From NCBI RefSeq assembly GCF_016908635.1, contig NZ_JAFBEG010000001.1:124001-188000 (forward strand): DNA of 64,000 nt. Direction: 5' to 3'. The translations under genes and the position numbers were made by a program. Under the pieces are notes generated by a model. That model saw only the letters and a list, made by a program, of their open reading frames with translations, had not been told where the DNA came from and did not search any database. Shown here in pieces: positions 44,126 through 53,333 of this stretch. The first letter of the stretch is position 1, and the number at the start of each line of letters is the position of its first letter. The stretch is from Sporohalobacter salinus. GTDB lineage: Bacteria; Bacillota; Halanaerobiia; Halobacteroidales; Acetohalobiaceae.

Positions 44126-45592
44126 ATGGAAAATGAAAAACGAATGCCCTATATTTGGGAGTCATTAATATCATTGTTGGCTTTAGTTGTTTCAATAAGT
44201 GTAGCTATTGTTAAATATGATGCTGCACCTCATGTTCCGATGTTGATGGGAACAATTGTTGCCTGTTTAATGGCGTATAGAATTGGATATAAGTGGGATG
44301 ATATTGAACAGGGAATGATTGATGGGATTACTCAATCTTTGCAAGCGGTTATAATTCTTTGCATTATTGGTGTTTTAGTTGGTGTTTGGATTTTAAGTGG
44401 TGTAGTACCTACAATGATTTATTATGGGCTGAAAATTTTAAGTCCAGAAATCTTCTTAGTAGCTAGTGTGATAATTTGTGCTATAACTTCTATAGGAACA
44501 GGTAGCTCGTGGGGGACTGTAGGAACTGTTGGAATTGCTTTGATGGGGATTGGTGAAGGATTAGGTATGCCAATGCCAATAGTTGCTGGAGCAATCTTAT
44601 CTGGCTCTTACTTTGGTGATAAGATGTCTCCATTATCAGATACTACTAATTTAGCACCTGCAATGGCAGGAGCTGATCTTTATGATCATATCAAACATAT
44701 GGTTTATACCACTGGAGTTAGTTTTGCTCTAGTATTAGTAATTGAAACTTTCTTAGGGTTTATGTATGGTGGAGGCAGTATAGAGAGTATGGGAGCAGTA
44801 AATGAATTGATGCAAGGATTATCTAGTCAATTCAATATTAATTTGTTACTACTACTACCTCCAATAGTAGTTATTATTTTAGCTTCTCAAAAGGTTCCAT
44901 CAATTCCTGCTATTACAACTGGAGCTATTATAGGAGCAATTATGGGGATTTTTATGCAGGGAGTAGATTTTGGACAGATTCTATCTGCTGCATATGGCGG
45001 TTATGTTGGTGATACTGGGGTGTCGACTTTAGATAATTTACTAACTAATGGTGGTATTACTAATATGTTATATGCAGTCTCACTTATAATTATGGCAATG
45101 ATGTATGGTGGGGTTATGGAAAGTACTAATCAGTTAAAAGTAATAGTTGATAAATTATTAGAAAAAGCTCAAAATGATGGGTCTTTAATTGCTTTAACTA
45201 TTTTATCGGCTATTGGGATGAATGTAATTCTTTCTGACCAATATATGTCAATTGTTGTTACAGGTAGAACTTATGACCAGGCTTATAAAGAGAGAGGTCT
45301 TAAACCTAAAAATTTATCCCGGGCTTTAGAGGATAGTGGAACTTTAACTGGGGCTTTGGTACCTTGGAATACTTGTGGCGCCTATATGGCTAGTACTTTA
45401 GGAATGGCAACTATTGTTTATGCTCCTTTTGCCTTTTTTAATTGGATAACCCCAATCGTTTCTGTAATTTATGGTTACTTTGGGATTACAATTGAACATT
45501 TTGATGAAGAGTCTGAAGGAAATGAAGAGATTGAAGAAAATATATTGGTGGACCAAGAAGGAAAAGTTGAGACTGCTGTAGATGTAGACTAA
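44126..45592 (+). CDS. NhaC-family antiporter, possible lysine carrier
   Basis: The 488-residue membrane protein has about twelve hydrophobic segments and NhaC motifs: TSIGTGSSWGTVGTVGIALMGIGEGLG, GAILSGSYFGDKMSPLSDTTNLAPAMAG and the C-terminal GTLTGALVPWNTCGAYMASTLG. NhaC proteins exchange Na+ for H+ or organic ions. It is cotranscribed with kamA from a sigma-54 promoter, so import of lysine (or export of a product coupled to Na+) is a reasonable inference but is not shown by sequence. The C-terminal 30 residues are acidic. Confidence 0.85.
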   Translation: MENEKRMPYIWESLISLLALVVSISVAIVKYDAAPHVPMLMGTIVACLMAYRIGYKWDDIEQGMIDGITQSLQAVIILCIIGVLVGVWILSGVVPTMIYYGLKILSPEIFLVASVIICAITSIGTGSSWGTVGTVGIALMGIGEGLGMPMPIVAGAILSGSYFGDKMSPLSDTTNLAPAMAGADLYDHIKHMVYTTGVSFALVLVIETFLGFMYGGGSIESMGAVNELMQGLSSQFNINLLLLLPPIVVIILASQKVPSIPAITTGAIIGAIMGIFMQGVDFGQILSAAYGGYVGDTGVSTLDNLLTNGGITNMLYAVSLIIMAMMYGGVMESTNQLKVIVDKLLEKAQNDGSLIALTILSAIGMNVILSDQYMSIVVTGRTYDQAYKERGLKPKNLSRALEDSGTLTGALVPWNTCGAYMASTLGMATIVYAPFAFFNWITPIVSVIYGYFGITIEHFDEESEGNEEIEENILVDQEGKVETAVDVD

Positions 45593-45627
45593 ATCCAAAA
45601 TAAGCTTTAAAGGGGGATAATTAAAAG

Positions 45628-46875
45628 ATGAATTTTAAAGAAATCAAAGAAGTTTGGGATTGTACTAAAGAAGAGTGGCAAGATTGGGAGTGGCAACTAG
45701 AAAATAGCATTACTAAGGTTAAAGAGTTAAAAGATAAGTTTGATATTACGGATGAACAATTAAATACATTTAAAGAAGCGGCGGAAATTTTTCCAATGGC
45801 AATTACTCCATATTATGCATCATTGATTGATTTTGATGATAAGTATTGTCCAATAAAATTACAGGCAGTTCCCAGTAAAGAAGAATTAAAAGAATCAAAA
45901 GTGGATATGGATGACCCATTACATGAAGATGCTGATTCGCCTGTAGATGGCTTAACGCATAGGTATCCAGATAGAGTATTATTATTAGTTACTAATAAAT
46001 GTTCAATGTTTTGTAGACACTGTACTCGTAAAAGAAAAGTAGGAGATGATAATAGTTTAGTAGATTTTGATCAAATTGAAAAAGGGATTGAATATATTAA
46101 AGAAACTCCCGAAGTAAGAGATGTATTAATTTCTGGAGGAGATCCATTATTATTAGATACTGATTTATTAGAAAAGATTATTGTAAAGTTAAAAGAAATT
46201 TCTCATGTGGAAATTGTTAGAATTGGGAGTAGAACTCCAGTAGTATTACCGCAGAGAATAGATGATGAATTAATTAATATGTTGAAGAAGCATAAACCAA
46301 TTTTTATGAATACTCATTTTAATCATAAAAAAGAGTTAACAGACGCAGCTAAAAGGGCAGTAAATAAATTAGTTGATGCTGGTGTTCCATTAGGTAATCA
46401 AACTGTATTATTAAGGAATTTAAATGATACTCCTAAGGTAATAAAAGAATTAAATCATGAATTAGTTAAGAATCGAATTAAACCATATTACTTATACCAG
46501 TGTGACTTATCTCGGGGAATTGAACACTTCCGAACTTCAGTTTCTACTGGAATTAATATTATGGAATCTTTAATTGGACATACTTCTGGTTTTGCTAGGC
46601 CTGAATATGTAGTTGATGCTCCAGGAGGTGGTGGTAAGATACCTGTGGGGCCGGATTATATAGTTTCTTCTTCTAAAAGTAAGACAGTACTAAGGAACTA
46701 TGAAGGTGTTATTACTACTTATACAGAGCCCAAAGATAGTGGAGATGAAAGCAAAGCAAGAACTTATGAAGAAATGAATGAGGTGCCTAAGGAAGAGCGA
46801 AAAGTATTTCCTGAAAAGTTAGGAGTACATAAGCTGTTGTCTGATGAAAATGATAAGATTAGCTTAAAATTCTAA
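45628..46875 (+). CDS. kamA: L-lysine 2,3-aminomutase
   Basis: This radical-SAM, PLP enzyme converts L-lysine to L-beta-lysine, the first step of lysine fermentation. The 415-residue protein has the radical cluster motif CSMFCRHC (Cys125, 129, 132), ISGGDPLLLD, and the VDAPGGGGKIPVGPDY segment carrying the PLP lysine. The C-terminal tail corresponds to the tetramer-forming region of the clostridial enzyme. It lies 35 bp after the NhaC gene with AAAGGGGG upstream. Confidence 0.97.
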   Translation: MNFKEIKEVWDCTKEEWQDWEWQLENSITKVKELKDKFDITDEQLNTFKEAAEIFPMAITPYYASLIDFDDKYCPIKLQAVPSKEELKESKVDMDDPLHEDADSPVDGLTHRYPDRVLLLVTNKCSMFCRHCTRKRKVGDDNSLVDFDQIEKGIEYIKETPEVRDVLISGGDPLLLDTDLLEKIIVKLKEISHVEIVRIGSRTPVVLPQRIDDELINMLKKHKPIFMNTHFNHKKELTDAAKRAVNKLVDAGVPLGNQTVLLRNLNDTPKVIKELNHELVKNRIKPYYLYQCDLSRGIEHFRTSVSTGINIMESLIGHTSGFARPEYVVDAPGGGGKIPVGPDYIVSSSKSKTVLRNYEGVITTYTEPKDSGDESKARTYEEMNEVPKEERKVFPEKLGVHKLLSDENDKISLKF

Positions 46876-46887
46876 TCCCACAGCCCT

Positions 46888-46923
46888 GATACAGTACTGT
46901 ATCTTTGGATGCAATATTGTATC
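46888..46923 (+). promoter_or_regulatory. enhancer boxes 1 and 2 for the kdd operon
   Basis: GATACAGTACTGTATC (46888-46903, perfect) and GATGCAATATTGTATC (46908-46923) start 20 bp apart, as in the nhaC region. The pair is framed by CCCTGATAC/GTATCAGGG, so it also reads as a hairpin after kamA. Confidence 0.82.
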
Positions 46924-46984
46924 AGGGTTAATTCCCTTTGCTTCAAGAAAGGATAGGAAAGACAAAAAAAGTTAGATTAACATT

Positions 46985-47000
46985 GATACAGTATTGTATC
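46985..47000 (+). promoter_or_regulatory. enhancer box 3 for the kdd operon
   Basis: GATACAGTATTGTATC, a perfect dyad, starts 77 bp after box 2 and 164 bp before the -24 GG, the same distance as in the nhaC promoter. Confidence 0.82.
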
Positions 47001-47146
47001 AATATAGTATATGTGAAAGGCAATATATTCTTAATAAAATATAGCTGAATAGAAAGTGCTTTTTAAAAAGACTAAAAATGCTTTCAAAAGATAAAATGAT
47101 GGTAATATAGGTTAAAAATCTAATAAAAAAATGTTTTTTAGAAGTT

Positions 47147-47163
47147 TTGGAATGCATATTGCA
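47147..47163 (+). promoter_or_regulatory. sigma-54 promoter of the kdd-to-etfA operon
   Basis: TTGGAATGCATATTGCA matches the -24/-12 pattern with GG and GC 12 bases apart. AGTGAAAGTTAACACAAA at 47174-47191 repeats the nhaC start-region sequence with one change. Confidence 0.87.
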
Positions 47164-47216
47164 TTTAAAACTTAGTGAAAGTTAACACAAATCAAAATAA
47201 AGGAGAGATGGCAATT

Positions 47217-48251
47217 ATGAAAGGATGTAAATATGGAACGCATAGAGTATTAGAACCCAAAGGTGTTTTACCTCAACCAGCGGATAAAATTGATAATAGT
47301 ATGGATTTATATAATAATGAAATTTTAATTGATGTTGAAACACTTAATATTGATTCGGCTAGTTTTACTCAGATAAAAGAAGAAGCAAAAGATGATAAAG
47401 AAAAAATAGCAGAAATAATGAAAAGAATTGTTAATAATAGAGGTAAGCATCATAATCCAGTAACAGGTTCAGGAGGAATGTTAGTAGGAAAAGTTGAAAA
47501 AATCGGACCGGCTTTAAAGGGAAAAATTGATTTAGAAGAGGGAGATAAGATTGCAACTTTAGTATCTTTATCTTTAACTCCTTTAGTAATTGATGAAATT
47601 CTAGAAATTAGAAAAGATACTGATCAAGTAGATATTAAAGGAAAAGCTATTTTGTTTGAAAGTGGGATTTATGCTAAATTGCCAAAAGATTTACCTCAAA
47701 ACTTAGCTTTAGCAGTTCTTGATGTAGCTGGAGCTCCTGCTCAAACTGCTAAGTTAGTAGAACCAGGAGATAATGTTTTAATTATTGGTGCTGGTGGTAA
47801 ATCTGGAACTCTTTGTTTACATGAGGCTAGGAAAAGAGTTGGGGTTGCTGGAAAGGTTATTGCCTTAGAGTATAGTGAAGAAGGATGTAAGCGAGTTGAT
47901 AAATTAGGCTTAGCTGATGAAATAATTCAAGCAGATGCTACAAAACCTCCCGAAGTATTGGAAAGAATTAAGGAAGTTACTGAGGGAGAATTAGTTGATT
48001 TAACTATTAATTGCGTTAACATTCCAAAGACAGAAATGAGTTGTATTTTAGCAACTAAAGATGATGGGAAAGTTTATTTCTTTAGTATGGCTACTAGCTT
48101 TACAGCTGCGGCTTTAGGAGCTGAAGGTGTAGGCAAAGATACTACTATGATCATCGGTAATGGATATACTAAAGATCATGCTGAAATTTCTTTACAGGTA
48201 TTAAGGGAAAATAAGGATATTAAAGAATTATTTGAAGAAATTTACATATAA
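47217..48251 (+). CDS. kdd: L-erythro-3,5-diaminohexanoate dehydrogenase
   Basis: It deaminates 3,5-diaminohexanoate oxidatively to 5-amino-3-oxohexanoate with NAD. The 344-residue protein begins MKGCKYGTHRVLEPKGVLPQPA, the standard Kdd N-terminus, which selects ATG 47217 over the earlier ATG 47208 and GTG 47175. The Rossmann-like motif IIGAGGKSGTLC lies near residue 195. It is the first gene of the large lysine operon. Confidence 0.94.
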   Translation: MKGCKYGTHRVLEPKGVLPQPADKIDNSMDLYNNEILIDVETLNIDSASFTQIKEEAKDDKEKIAEIMKRIVNNRGKHHNPVTGSGGMLVGKVEKIGPALKGKIDLEEGDKIATLVSLSLTPLVIDEILEIRKDTDQVDIKGKAILFESGIYAKLPKDLPQNLALAVLDVAGAPAQTAKLVEPGDNVLIIGAGGKSGTLCLHEARKRVGVAGKVIALEYSEEGCKRVDKLGLADEIIQADATKPPEVLERIKEVTEGELVDLTINCVNIPKTEMSCILATKDDGKVYFFSMATSFTAAALGAEGVGKDTTMIIGNGYTKDHAEISLQVLRENKDIKELFEEIYI

Positions 48252-48270
48252 ATTTGGTTGAGGTAATAAA

Positions 48271-49362
48271 ATGAATTTATTGAAGGAAATCATCAGTAGA
48301 AGCTTGGATTCGGTTTCTATTGTCGGAATGGCTAAAAATGCTGGTAAAACTGCTACTTTAAATCATTTGATTCAATTAGAAGAATATAAACAATCAACTT
48401 TAAGTCTTACTTCTATTGGGAGGGATGGAGAAGAAGAGGATATTGTTACTAATACTGAAAAGCCTAGAATCTATATTCCTGCTAATACTTTAGTAGGGAT
48501 AGCTAAAGGGTTATTAGAAAAGAATAAAATCAATTTTGAAATCATGACTAGGACTGGTTTTTCTACTCCTTTAGGAGAAGTAATAATTGCTAAAAGTCAC
48601 GAAGCGGGATTTATTCAATTAAGTGGGCCGAGTACTAAACCACAATTACAGGAGTTAAAGGATATAGTATTGGATTTAGGATCAGATTTATTATTAATAG
48701 ATGGTGCATTAAACAGGAAGTCATTAGCAGCACCTACTTTAACTGAGGGAGTGATTTTAGCTACAGGAGCAGTAATAGGAGAGCAAATACAAACCGTAGT
48801 TGATAAGACATCTTTTCAAGTTGAATTGTTTAATTTATCTTCTAGTCAAGATGAAAGATTAAATCAATTAGTAAAAGAAGTTATAGCCAAAAATAAAGTA
48901 GCAATTATAAATAAGGATTATGAAGTAGTTGTACCGGATAATATAAAAACTGCTATAAATAATGTAGCTAAAATTAATGATCTGATTAACGAAGAGACTC
49001 GGGCTATTGTTTTTCAGGGGGCTTTGGTTACTAATGATTTAAAAAAATTAATGACTAAGGTAGATAATTTAGATCAAATAAAGTTAATTGTTAAAGATGC
49101 TACTCATATTTTCATTACTAGAAGGCTTTACAAAAGATTCAAGAATATGGGTGGAACAATTGAAGTTGCGAATGAAATTAACCTAATTGGGGTTACAATT
49201 AACCCAGTTTCTCCAGTGGGATCTTCTTTAGATCCAATTAAGTTGTTAGAACAATTAGGGAAAATAATTAATCCAATTCCAGTTTATGAAATAAAATTAG
49301 GTAAAAGATATACTCAGAAAGGAGTTAAAAATATTGAATTTTTTACAACCAGGAGTGGGTAA
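48271..49362 (+). CDS. kamB: KamB-like P-loop protein of lysine fermentation
   Basis: The 363-residue protein has an N-terminal Walker A motif, GMAKNAGKTA (residues 19-28), in an otherwise uncharacterised fold; the C-terminal part is rich in valine and isoleucine strands. Its position between kdd and a MutS-like gene directly before kamDE matches kamB in Clostridium and Fusobacterium lysine clusters. KamB and KamC are thought to reactivate the B12-dependent 5,6-aminomutase; I treat that as a proposal. Its end overlaps the next gene by 29 bp. Confidence 0.8.
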   Translation: MNLLKEIISRSLDSVSIVGMAKNAGKTATLNHLIQLEEYKQSTLSLTSIGRDGEEEDIVTNTEKPRIYIPANTLVGIAKGLLEKNKINFEIMTRTGFSTPLGEVIIAKSHEAGFIQLSGPSTKPQLQELKDIVLDLGSDLLLIDGALNRKSLAAPTLTEGVILATGAVIGEQIQTVVDKTSFQVELFNLSSSQDERLNQLVKEVIAKNKVAIINKDYEVVVPDNIKTAINNVAKINDLINEETRAIVFQGALVTNDLKKLMTKVDNLDQIKLIVKDATHIFITRRLYKRFKNMGGTIEVANEINLIGVTINPVSPVGSSLDPIKLLEQLGKIINPIPVYEIKLGKRYTQKGVKNIEFFTTRSG

Positions 49363-51010
49363 CAGCTTGGGTTTTACTACAATCTGGAGTGAGATTAATC
49401 CTTGTTCCCAATTAGGGGTTATAGCTAAAAAAAGAGTTACTCCTTTTCTTAGAGAGGAGGAAGAGGAATTAAAACAAGAATTAGATAATCTTGGATTAAT
49501 TCTTAGTAGGTTAGACTATACTAATAAAATTAATGAATTAAAGGGAATCTTAGCAAAAATCAAAGATATCAGAGGAACGATAAAAAGAACTACTAATAGA
49601 GATAATGTATTAGATGACGTAGAGTTATTTGAGATTAAAAACTTACTTCTTCAAACTAAGAAATTAAAAAATATATTGGATGATTTACAAATTAATAAAA
49701 TATTTGATACAGAATTAAAAAATCATACTCAATTAATTGAATTATTAAGCATTGGGCAAAATAAGAAAAATAGTTTTTATTTGGCTGATGAATATTCTGA
49801 AAAGTTAATGGATATCAGATCTAAAAAGAAAAAAATAGATAACAAGTTGCTTCAATTAAAGAAAGAAATAACTGCAGAAATAGAACAGTTAATTAATCGT
49901 CCTGTTATAGTGGACGAAGAAATTAATATTAGCAAAAACGATGAAGGATTAATAGAAAAATTAAAAAAAGATTCTAGAGTTAATTTGATTAGAGAAAATT
50001 TTGCAACTATCACTTTTAAGTTGAGTCCTAATCAAGAAATACTAGATTTGCAGAAAAAAAGAGAAGAATTAAAGACCAAAGAAGAAATTTGTAAAGAAAA
50101 AATAAGAGATAGATTAACAAGAAAAATTAGTAAATATAAATCTGATTTATTATCTAATTTAGGAAAGATAGGTTACTTAGATTTGTTATTAGCTAAAGCA
50201 GAATTCACCGATAAGATTAAAGGTACAAAACCTGAAATAATTAATGAAAATAAAATTGAGATCGTTGCAGGTCGGCATTTATTAGTAGAAAGAGATTTAA
50301 ATAAAGAAAACTTAGAATTTACTCCTATTGATGCTACTATTAGCGTTGGTTCTACTTTGATTACTGGTCCTAATATGGGAGGTAAAACTGTAAGTTTAAA
50401 ATTGGTAGGATTATTGATAGCAATGGCCCAATATGGTTTATTTGTGCCAGCAGAGAGTTTACGATTTAATCTAAGGGATTTTATTTACTTTTCTATAACG
50501 AGTGATACCTTAGAGAGTGGGCTAAGTACTTTTGGAACAGAAATCAGTAATTTAAAAGAAACAGTGAACGTAGCAAATAACCATGGATTAATTTTAATAG
50601 ATGAAGTTGCCCACGGAACAAATCCTAGGGAAGGTTATGCTATAGCAGCGGCAATTATAGAAAAATTGGATAGTATGAATTCCATTTCTTTATTTACTAC
50701 TCATTTTGAAAGATTAGCTACAAATTTGAATGTAGTTCATCTGCAGGTTAAGGGTTTGGATGAAACTAAATTAAATAAGTTTAAAGAATTAATAAATAAA
50801 CAAGGGATAGAATTGTTAAATAAATGTATGGATTATAGATTAGAACCAGCTAAACCAGGGCAGGAAATTCCTTATGATGCTCTTCGAATTGCTCAAATTT
50901 TAGGTTTTGATGAAGAGATCTTAACTTCTGCTCAAAAGATATTGAAAGAGAATTTGAGACAAAGGGAGAGGAGTGAAATAAATGGTACAAGAGATGTTAA
51001 ATTTAGATAA
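49334..51010 (+). CDS. kamC: KamC-like MutS-related ATPase
   Basis: The 558-residue protein has helical, lysine/glutamate-rich regions (residues 40-300) corresponding to the MutS lever and core, and a C-terminal MutS ATPase domain: TGPNMGGKTVSLK (Walker A), ISNLKET, and LIDEVAHGTNPREG (Walker B). It lacks the N-terminal mismatch-recognition domain and any Smr nuclease domain, so DNA repair is unlikely. The start is TTG 49334 with GGAG 9 bases upstream, overlapping kamB; a later TTG at 49367 is possible. It overlaps kamD by 29 bp, tying it to the aminomutase. Confidence 0.82.
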   Translation: MNFLQPGVGNSLGFTTIWSEINPCSQLGVIAKKRVTPFLREEEEELKQELDNLGLILSRLDYTNKINELKGILAKIKDIRGTIKRTTNRDNVLDDVELFEIKNLLLQTKKLKNILDDLQINKIFDTELKNHTQLIELLSIGQNKKNSFYLADEYSEKLMDIRSKKKKIDNKLLQLKKEITAEIEQLINRPVIVDEEINISKNDEGLIEKLKKDSRVNLIRENFATITFKLSPNQEILDLQKKREELKTKEEICKEKIRDRLTRKISKYKSDLLSNLGKIGYLDLLLAKAEFTDKIKGTKPEIINENKIEIVAGRHLLVERDLNKENLEFTPIDATISVGSTLITGPNMGGKTVSLKLVGLLIAMAQYGLFVPAESLRFNLRDFIYFSITSDTLESGLSTFGTEISNLKETVNVANNHGLILIDEVAHGTNPREGYAIAAAIIEKLDSMNSISLFTTHFERLATNLNVVHLQVKGLDETKLNKFKELINKQGIELLNKCMDYRLEPAKPGQEIPYDALRIAQILGFDEEILTSAQKILKENLRQRERSEINGTRDVKFR

Positions 51011-52541
51011 AAATAAAGTTAAGCGGGCCAGAACTGCTGCTTATAAGATTGCAACTAATATTCAAAAAGAAATTGACTTACATACGACTACCACTGTAGA
51101 AAGAACAGTAGCTAGATTATTTGGGATTGATGATGTTGATAGCCAAGAAGTTCCTTTGCCTAATGTAGTTGTTGACCAAGTTGAGGAAGCTGAAGAGTTA
51201 GATAAAGGAATTGCTTTTTGGCTTGGTAATGCCATGGTTTATCATGACTTAACTGCTCAGGAGGTAGCTGAGGAAGTAGGAAAAGGGAACATCAATTTAA
51301 CTAATCTTCCTTTGCAGGATGGAGCTGAAGTAAAAAAGGTAGTTGATAAAGCAGCGCGAGAGATGACTGACTTAATAAAAAATAATCGAAAGGAAAGGAC
51401 AGAGTTAAAAGAAAGATTAGGAGAAGGTCCTAAGCCTCAATTATATGTAATCGTGGCTACTGGTAATATCTATGAAGATGCAGAACAGGCTAAATCTGCT
51501 GCTCGACAAGGAGCTGATATTGTAGCAGTAATTAGAACAACAGGACAGAGTTTGTTAGATTATGTTCCATATGGAGCTACTACTGAAGGATTTGGTGGTA
51601 CTTATGCTACTCAGGAAAACTTTAGAATTATGAGAGAAGCATTAGATGAAGTAGGAGAAGAAGTAGGGAGGTATATTCAATTAGTTAATTATTGTTCAGG
51701 TTTATGCATGCCAGAAATTGCAGCCATGGGAGCTTTTGAAAGATTAGATATGATGTTAAATGATGCCATGTATGGAATCTTATTTAGAGATATTAATATG
51801 AAAAGGACATTCATTGATCAGTACTTTTCTCGGCTAATCAATGCTTATGCAGGGGTAATAATTAATACTGGTGAAGATAATTATTTAACTACAGCTGATG
51901 CTTATGAAGAAGCCCATACAGTTCTAGCTTCTGATTTTATTAATGAACAGATGGCTTTAAAGGCTGGGTTGAAAGAAGAACAATTGGGGTTAGGTCATGC
52001 TTTTGAGATGGATCCAGATATGAAAAATGGATTTTTATATGAAATAGCTCAAGCTCAAATGTTAAGGCAGATTTTCCCTAATTCTCCATTGAAGTATATG
52101 CCACCTACTAAATATATGACTGGGGATGTTTTCAAAGGACATTTGCAGGATGCAATGTTTAATTTAGCTTCTGTTATTACTGGGCAGGGTATTCAGTTAT
52201 TAGGGATGTTAACTGAAGCAATTCATACTCCATTTTTGCATGATAGAGCTTTGAGTATTGAAAATGCCCAATATATTATGAATAATGCTTGTGATTTAGG
52301 AAATGAAATTGAATTCAAAGAAGATGGGATAATTCAAAATAGAGCTAATGAAGTATTAATTAATGTAGTAAACTTGCTAGAAGATATTGAAAATAAAGGT
52401 TTAAAAGAAACTATTTCTGAAGGAACATTTGCTGGTGTTAAAAGAACAGAAGAGGGAGGAAAAGGTGTAGAAGGTGTAATCAAAAAAGGTCCTGATTATT
52501 ATAATCCATTCTTAGAAATAATGAGTAATGAATTAAAATAA
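50982..52541 (+). CDS. kamD: lysine 5,6-aminomutase alpha subunit
   Basis: KamD with KamE moves the 6-amino group of beta-lysine (or D-lysine) to C5 using adenosylcobalamin and PLP. The 519-residue barrel subunit is co-linear with clostridial KamD: ARTAAYKIATNIQKEIDLHTTTTVERTVARLFGIDG-like N-terminus, FGGTYATQENFRIMREALD and CSGLCMPEIAAMGAFERLDMMLNDAMYG. ATG 50982 lies inside the end of kamC after GGGAGAGGAG. kamE follows 10-20 bp later. Confidence 0.96.
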   Translation: MVQEMLNLDKNKVKRARTAAYKIATNIQKEIDLHTTTTVERTVARLFGIDDVDSQEVPLPNVVVDQVEEAEELDKGIAFWLGNAMVYHDLTAQEVAEEVGKGNINLTNLPLQDGAEVKKVVDKAAREMTDLIKNNRKERTELKERLGEGPKPQLYVIVATGNIYEDAEQAKSAARQGADIVAVIRTTGQSLLDYVPYGATTEGFGGTYATQENFRIMREALDEVGEEVGRYIQLVNYCSGLCMPEIAAMGAFERLDMMLNDAMYGILFRDINMKRTFIDQYFSRLINAYAGVIINTGEDNYLTTADAYEEAHTVLASDFINEQMALKAGLKEEQLGLGHAFEMDPDMKNGFLYEIAQAQMLRQIFPNSPLKYMPPTKYMTGDVFKGHLQDAMFNLASVITGQGIQLLGMLTEAIHTPFLHDRALSIENAQYIMNNACDLGNEIEFKEDGIIQNRANEVLINVVNLLEDIENKGLKETISEGTFAGVKRTEEGGKGVEGVIKKGPDYYNPFLEIMSNELK

Positions 52542-52560
52542 AGCAAATGAGGTGTTAAAA

Positions 52561-53304
52561 GTGGATGTTGATTTAACTAAAGTTAAACCATATGGTGATA
52601 CATTTAATGATGGTAAAGTGCAATTAAGTTTTACTCTACCCATTCCAGCTAATGATGAAGCCAAGGAAGCAGCTAAGAGGTTAGCTGCTAAAATGGGACT
52701 AGAAGATCCCGAAGTAGTACATATGAAAGATCTTACTAACTTTAGTTTTTTTGTAGTATATGGTAGTTGTCAGCATGCAGTTAATGTAGAAGAAATAGAA
52801 GTACCAAAAGTTAATATAGATGTAATGGGTTATTATGAAATAAATGATTATATTAAAGAAAATGCTGGACGGGATTTAGTAGTAGTTGGGGCTTGTACTG
52901 GAACTGATGCCCATACTGTAGGTCTTGATGCAATTATGAACATGAAAGGTTATGCAGGAGAATATGGATTAGAAAGATATCCTGAGATAGCTGCTTATAA
53001 TTTAGGTAGCCAAGTGCCTAATGAAGAGTTAATTGCTAAAGCTGTAGAGTTAGATGCAGATGCTATATTAGTTTCTCAGGTAGTAACACAGAAGGATATT
53101 CATATTGAAAATTTAACAGAGTTTATCGAATTAGCAGAAGCTGAAGGGTTAAGAGATAAAATGTTAGTTATAGCTGGAGGACCAAGAATTACTCATGAAT
53201 TAGCTACGGAATTAGGGTTTGATGCTGGTTTTGGTGATGGTACATTACCGCCAGAAGTAGCTACTTACATAGCTGAAGAAGTAGTTGAAAGAGGACTAGT
53301 TTAA
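52561..53304 (+). CDS. kamE: lysine 5,6-aminomutase beta subunit (B12- and PLP-binding)
   Basis: The 247-residue subunit binds cobalamin base-off through the D-x-H-x-x-G motif (GTDAHTVG, His118), and the lysine 11 residues later (Lys129 in NMKGYAG) corresponds to the PLP lysine of the clostridial enzyme. The dimerisation domain is at the N-terminus (VKPYGDTFNDGKVQLSFTLP). GTG 52561 is preferred because GAGG (52549-52552) then has an 8-base spacing; GTG 52552 lies in the Shine-Dalgarno. Confidence 0.95.
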   Translation: MDVDLTKVKPYGDTFNDGKVQLSFTLPIPANDEAKEAAKRLAAKMGLEDPEVVHMKDLTNFSFFVVYGSCQHAVNVEEIEVPKVNIDVMGYYEINDYIKENAGRDLVVVGACTGTDAHTVGLDAIMNMKGYAGEYGLERYPEIAAYNLGSQVPNEELIAKAVELDADAILVSQVVTQKDIHIENLTEFIELAEAEGLRDKMLVIAGGPRITHELATELGFDAGFGDGTLPPEVATYIAEEVVERGLV

Positions 53305-53333
53305 TTGAGTACATAGTTTAATGGAGGGATAAA

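Noticed and set aside
49334-51010. MutS-type DNA mismatch repair protein.
   Set aside because: The mismatch-recognition and Smr domains are missing, and the gene overlaps kamB and kamD in a lysine operon.
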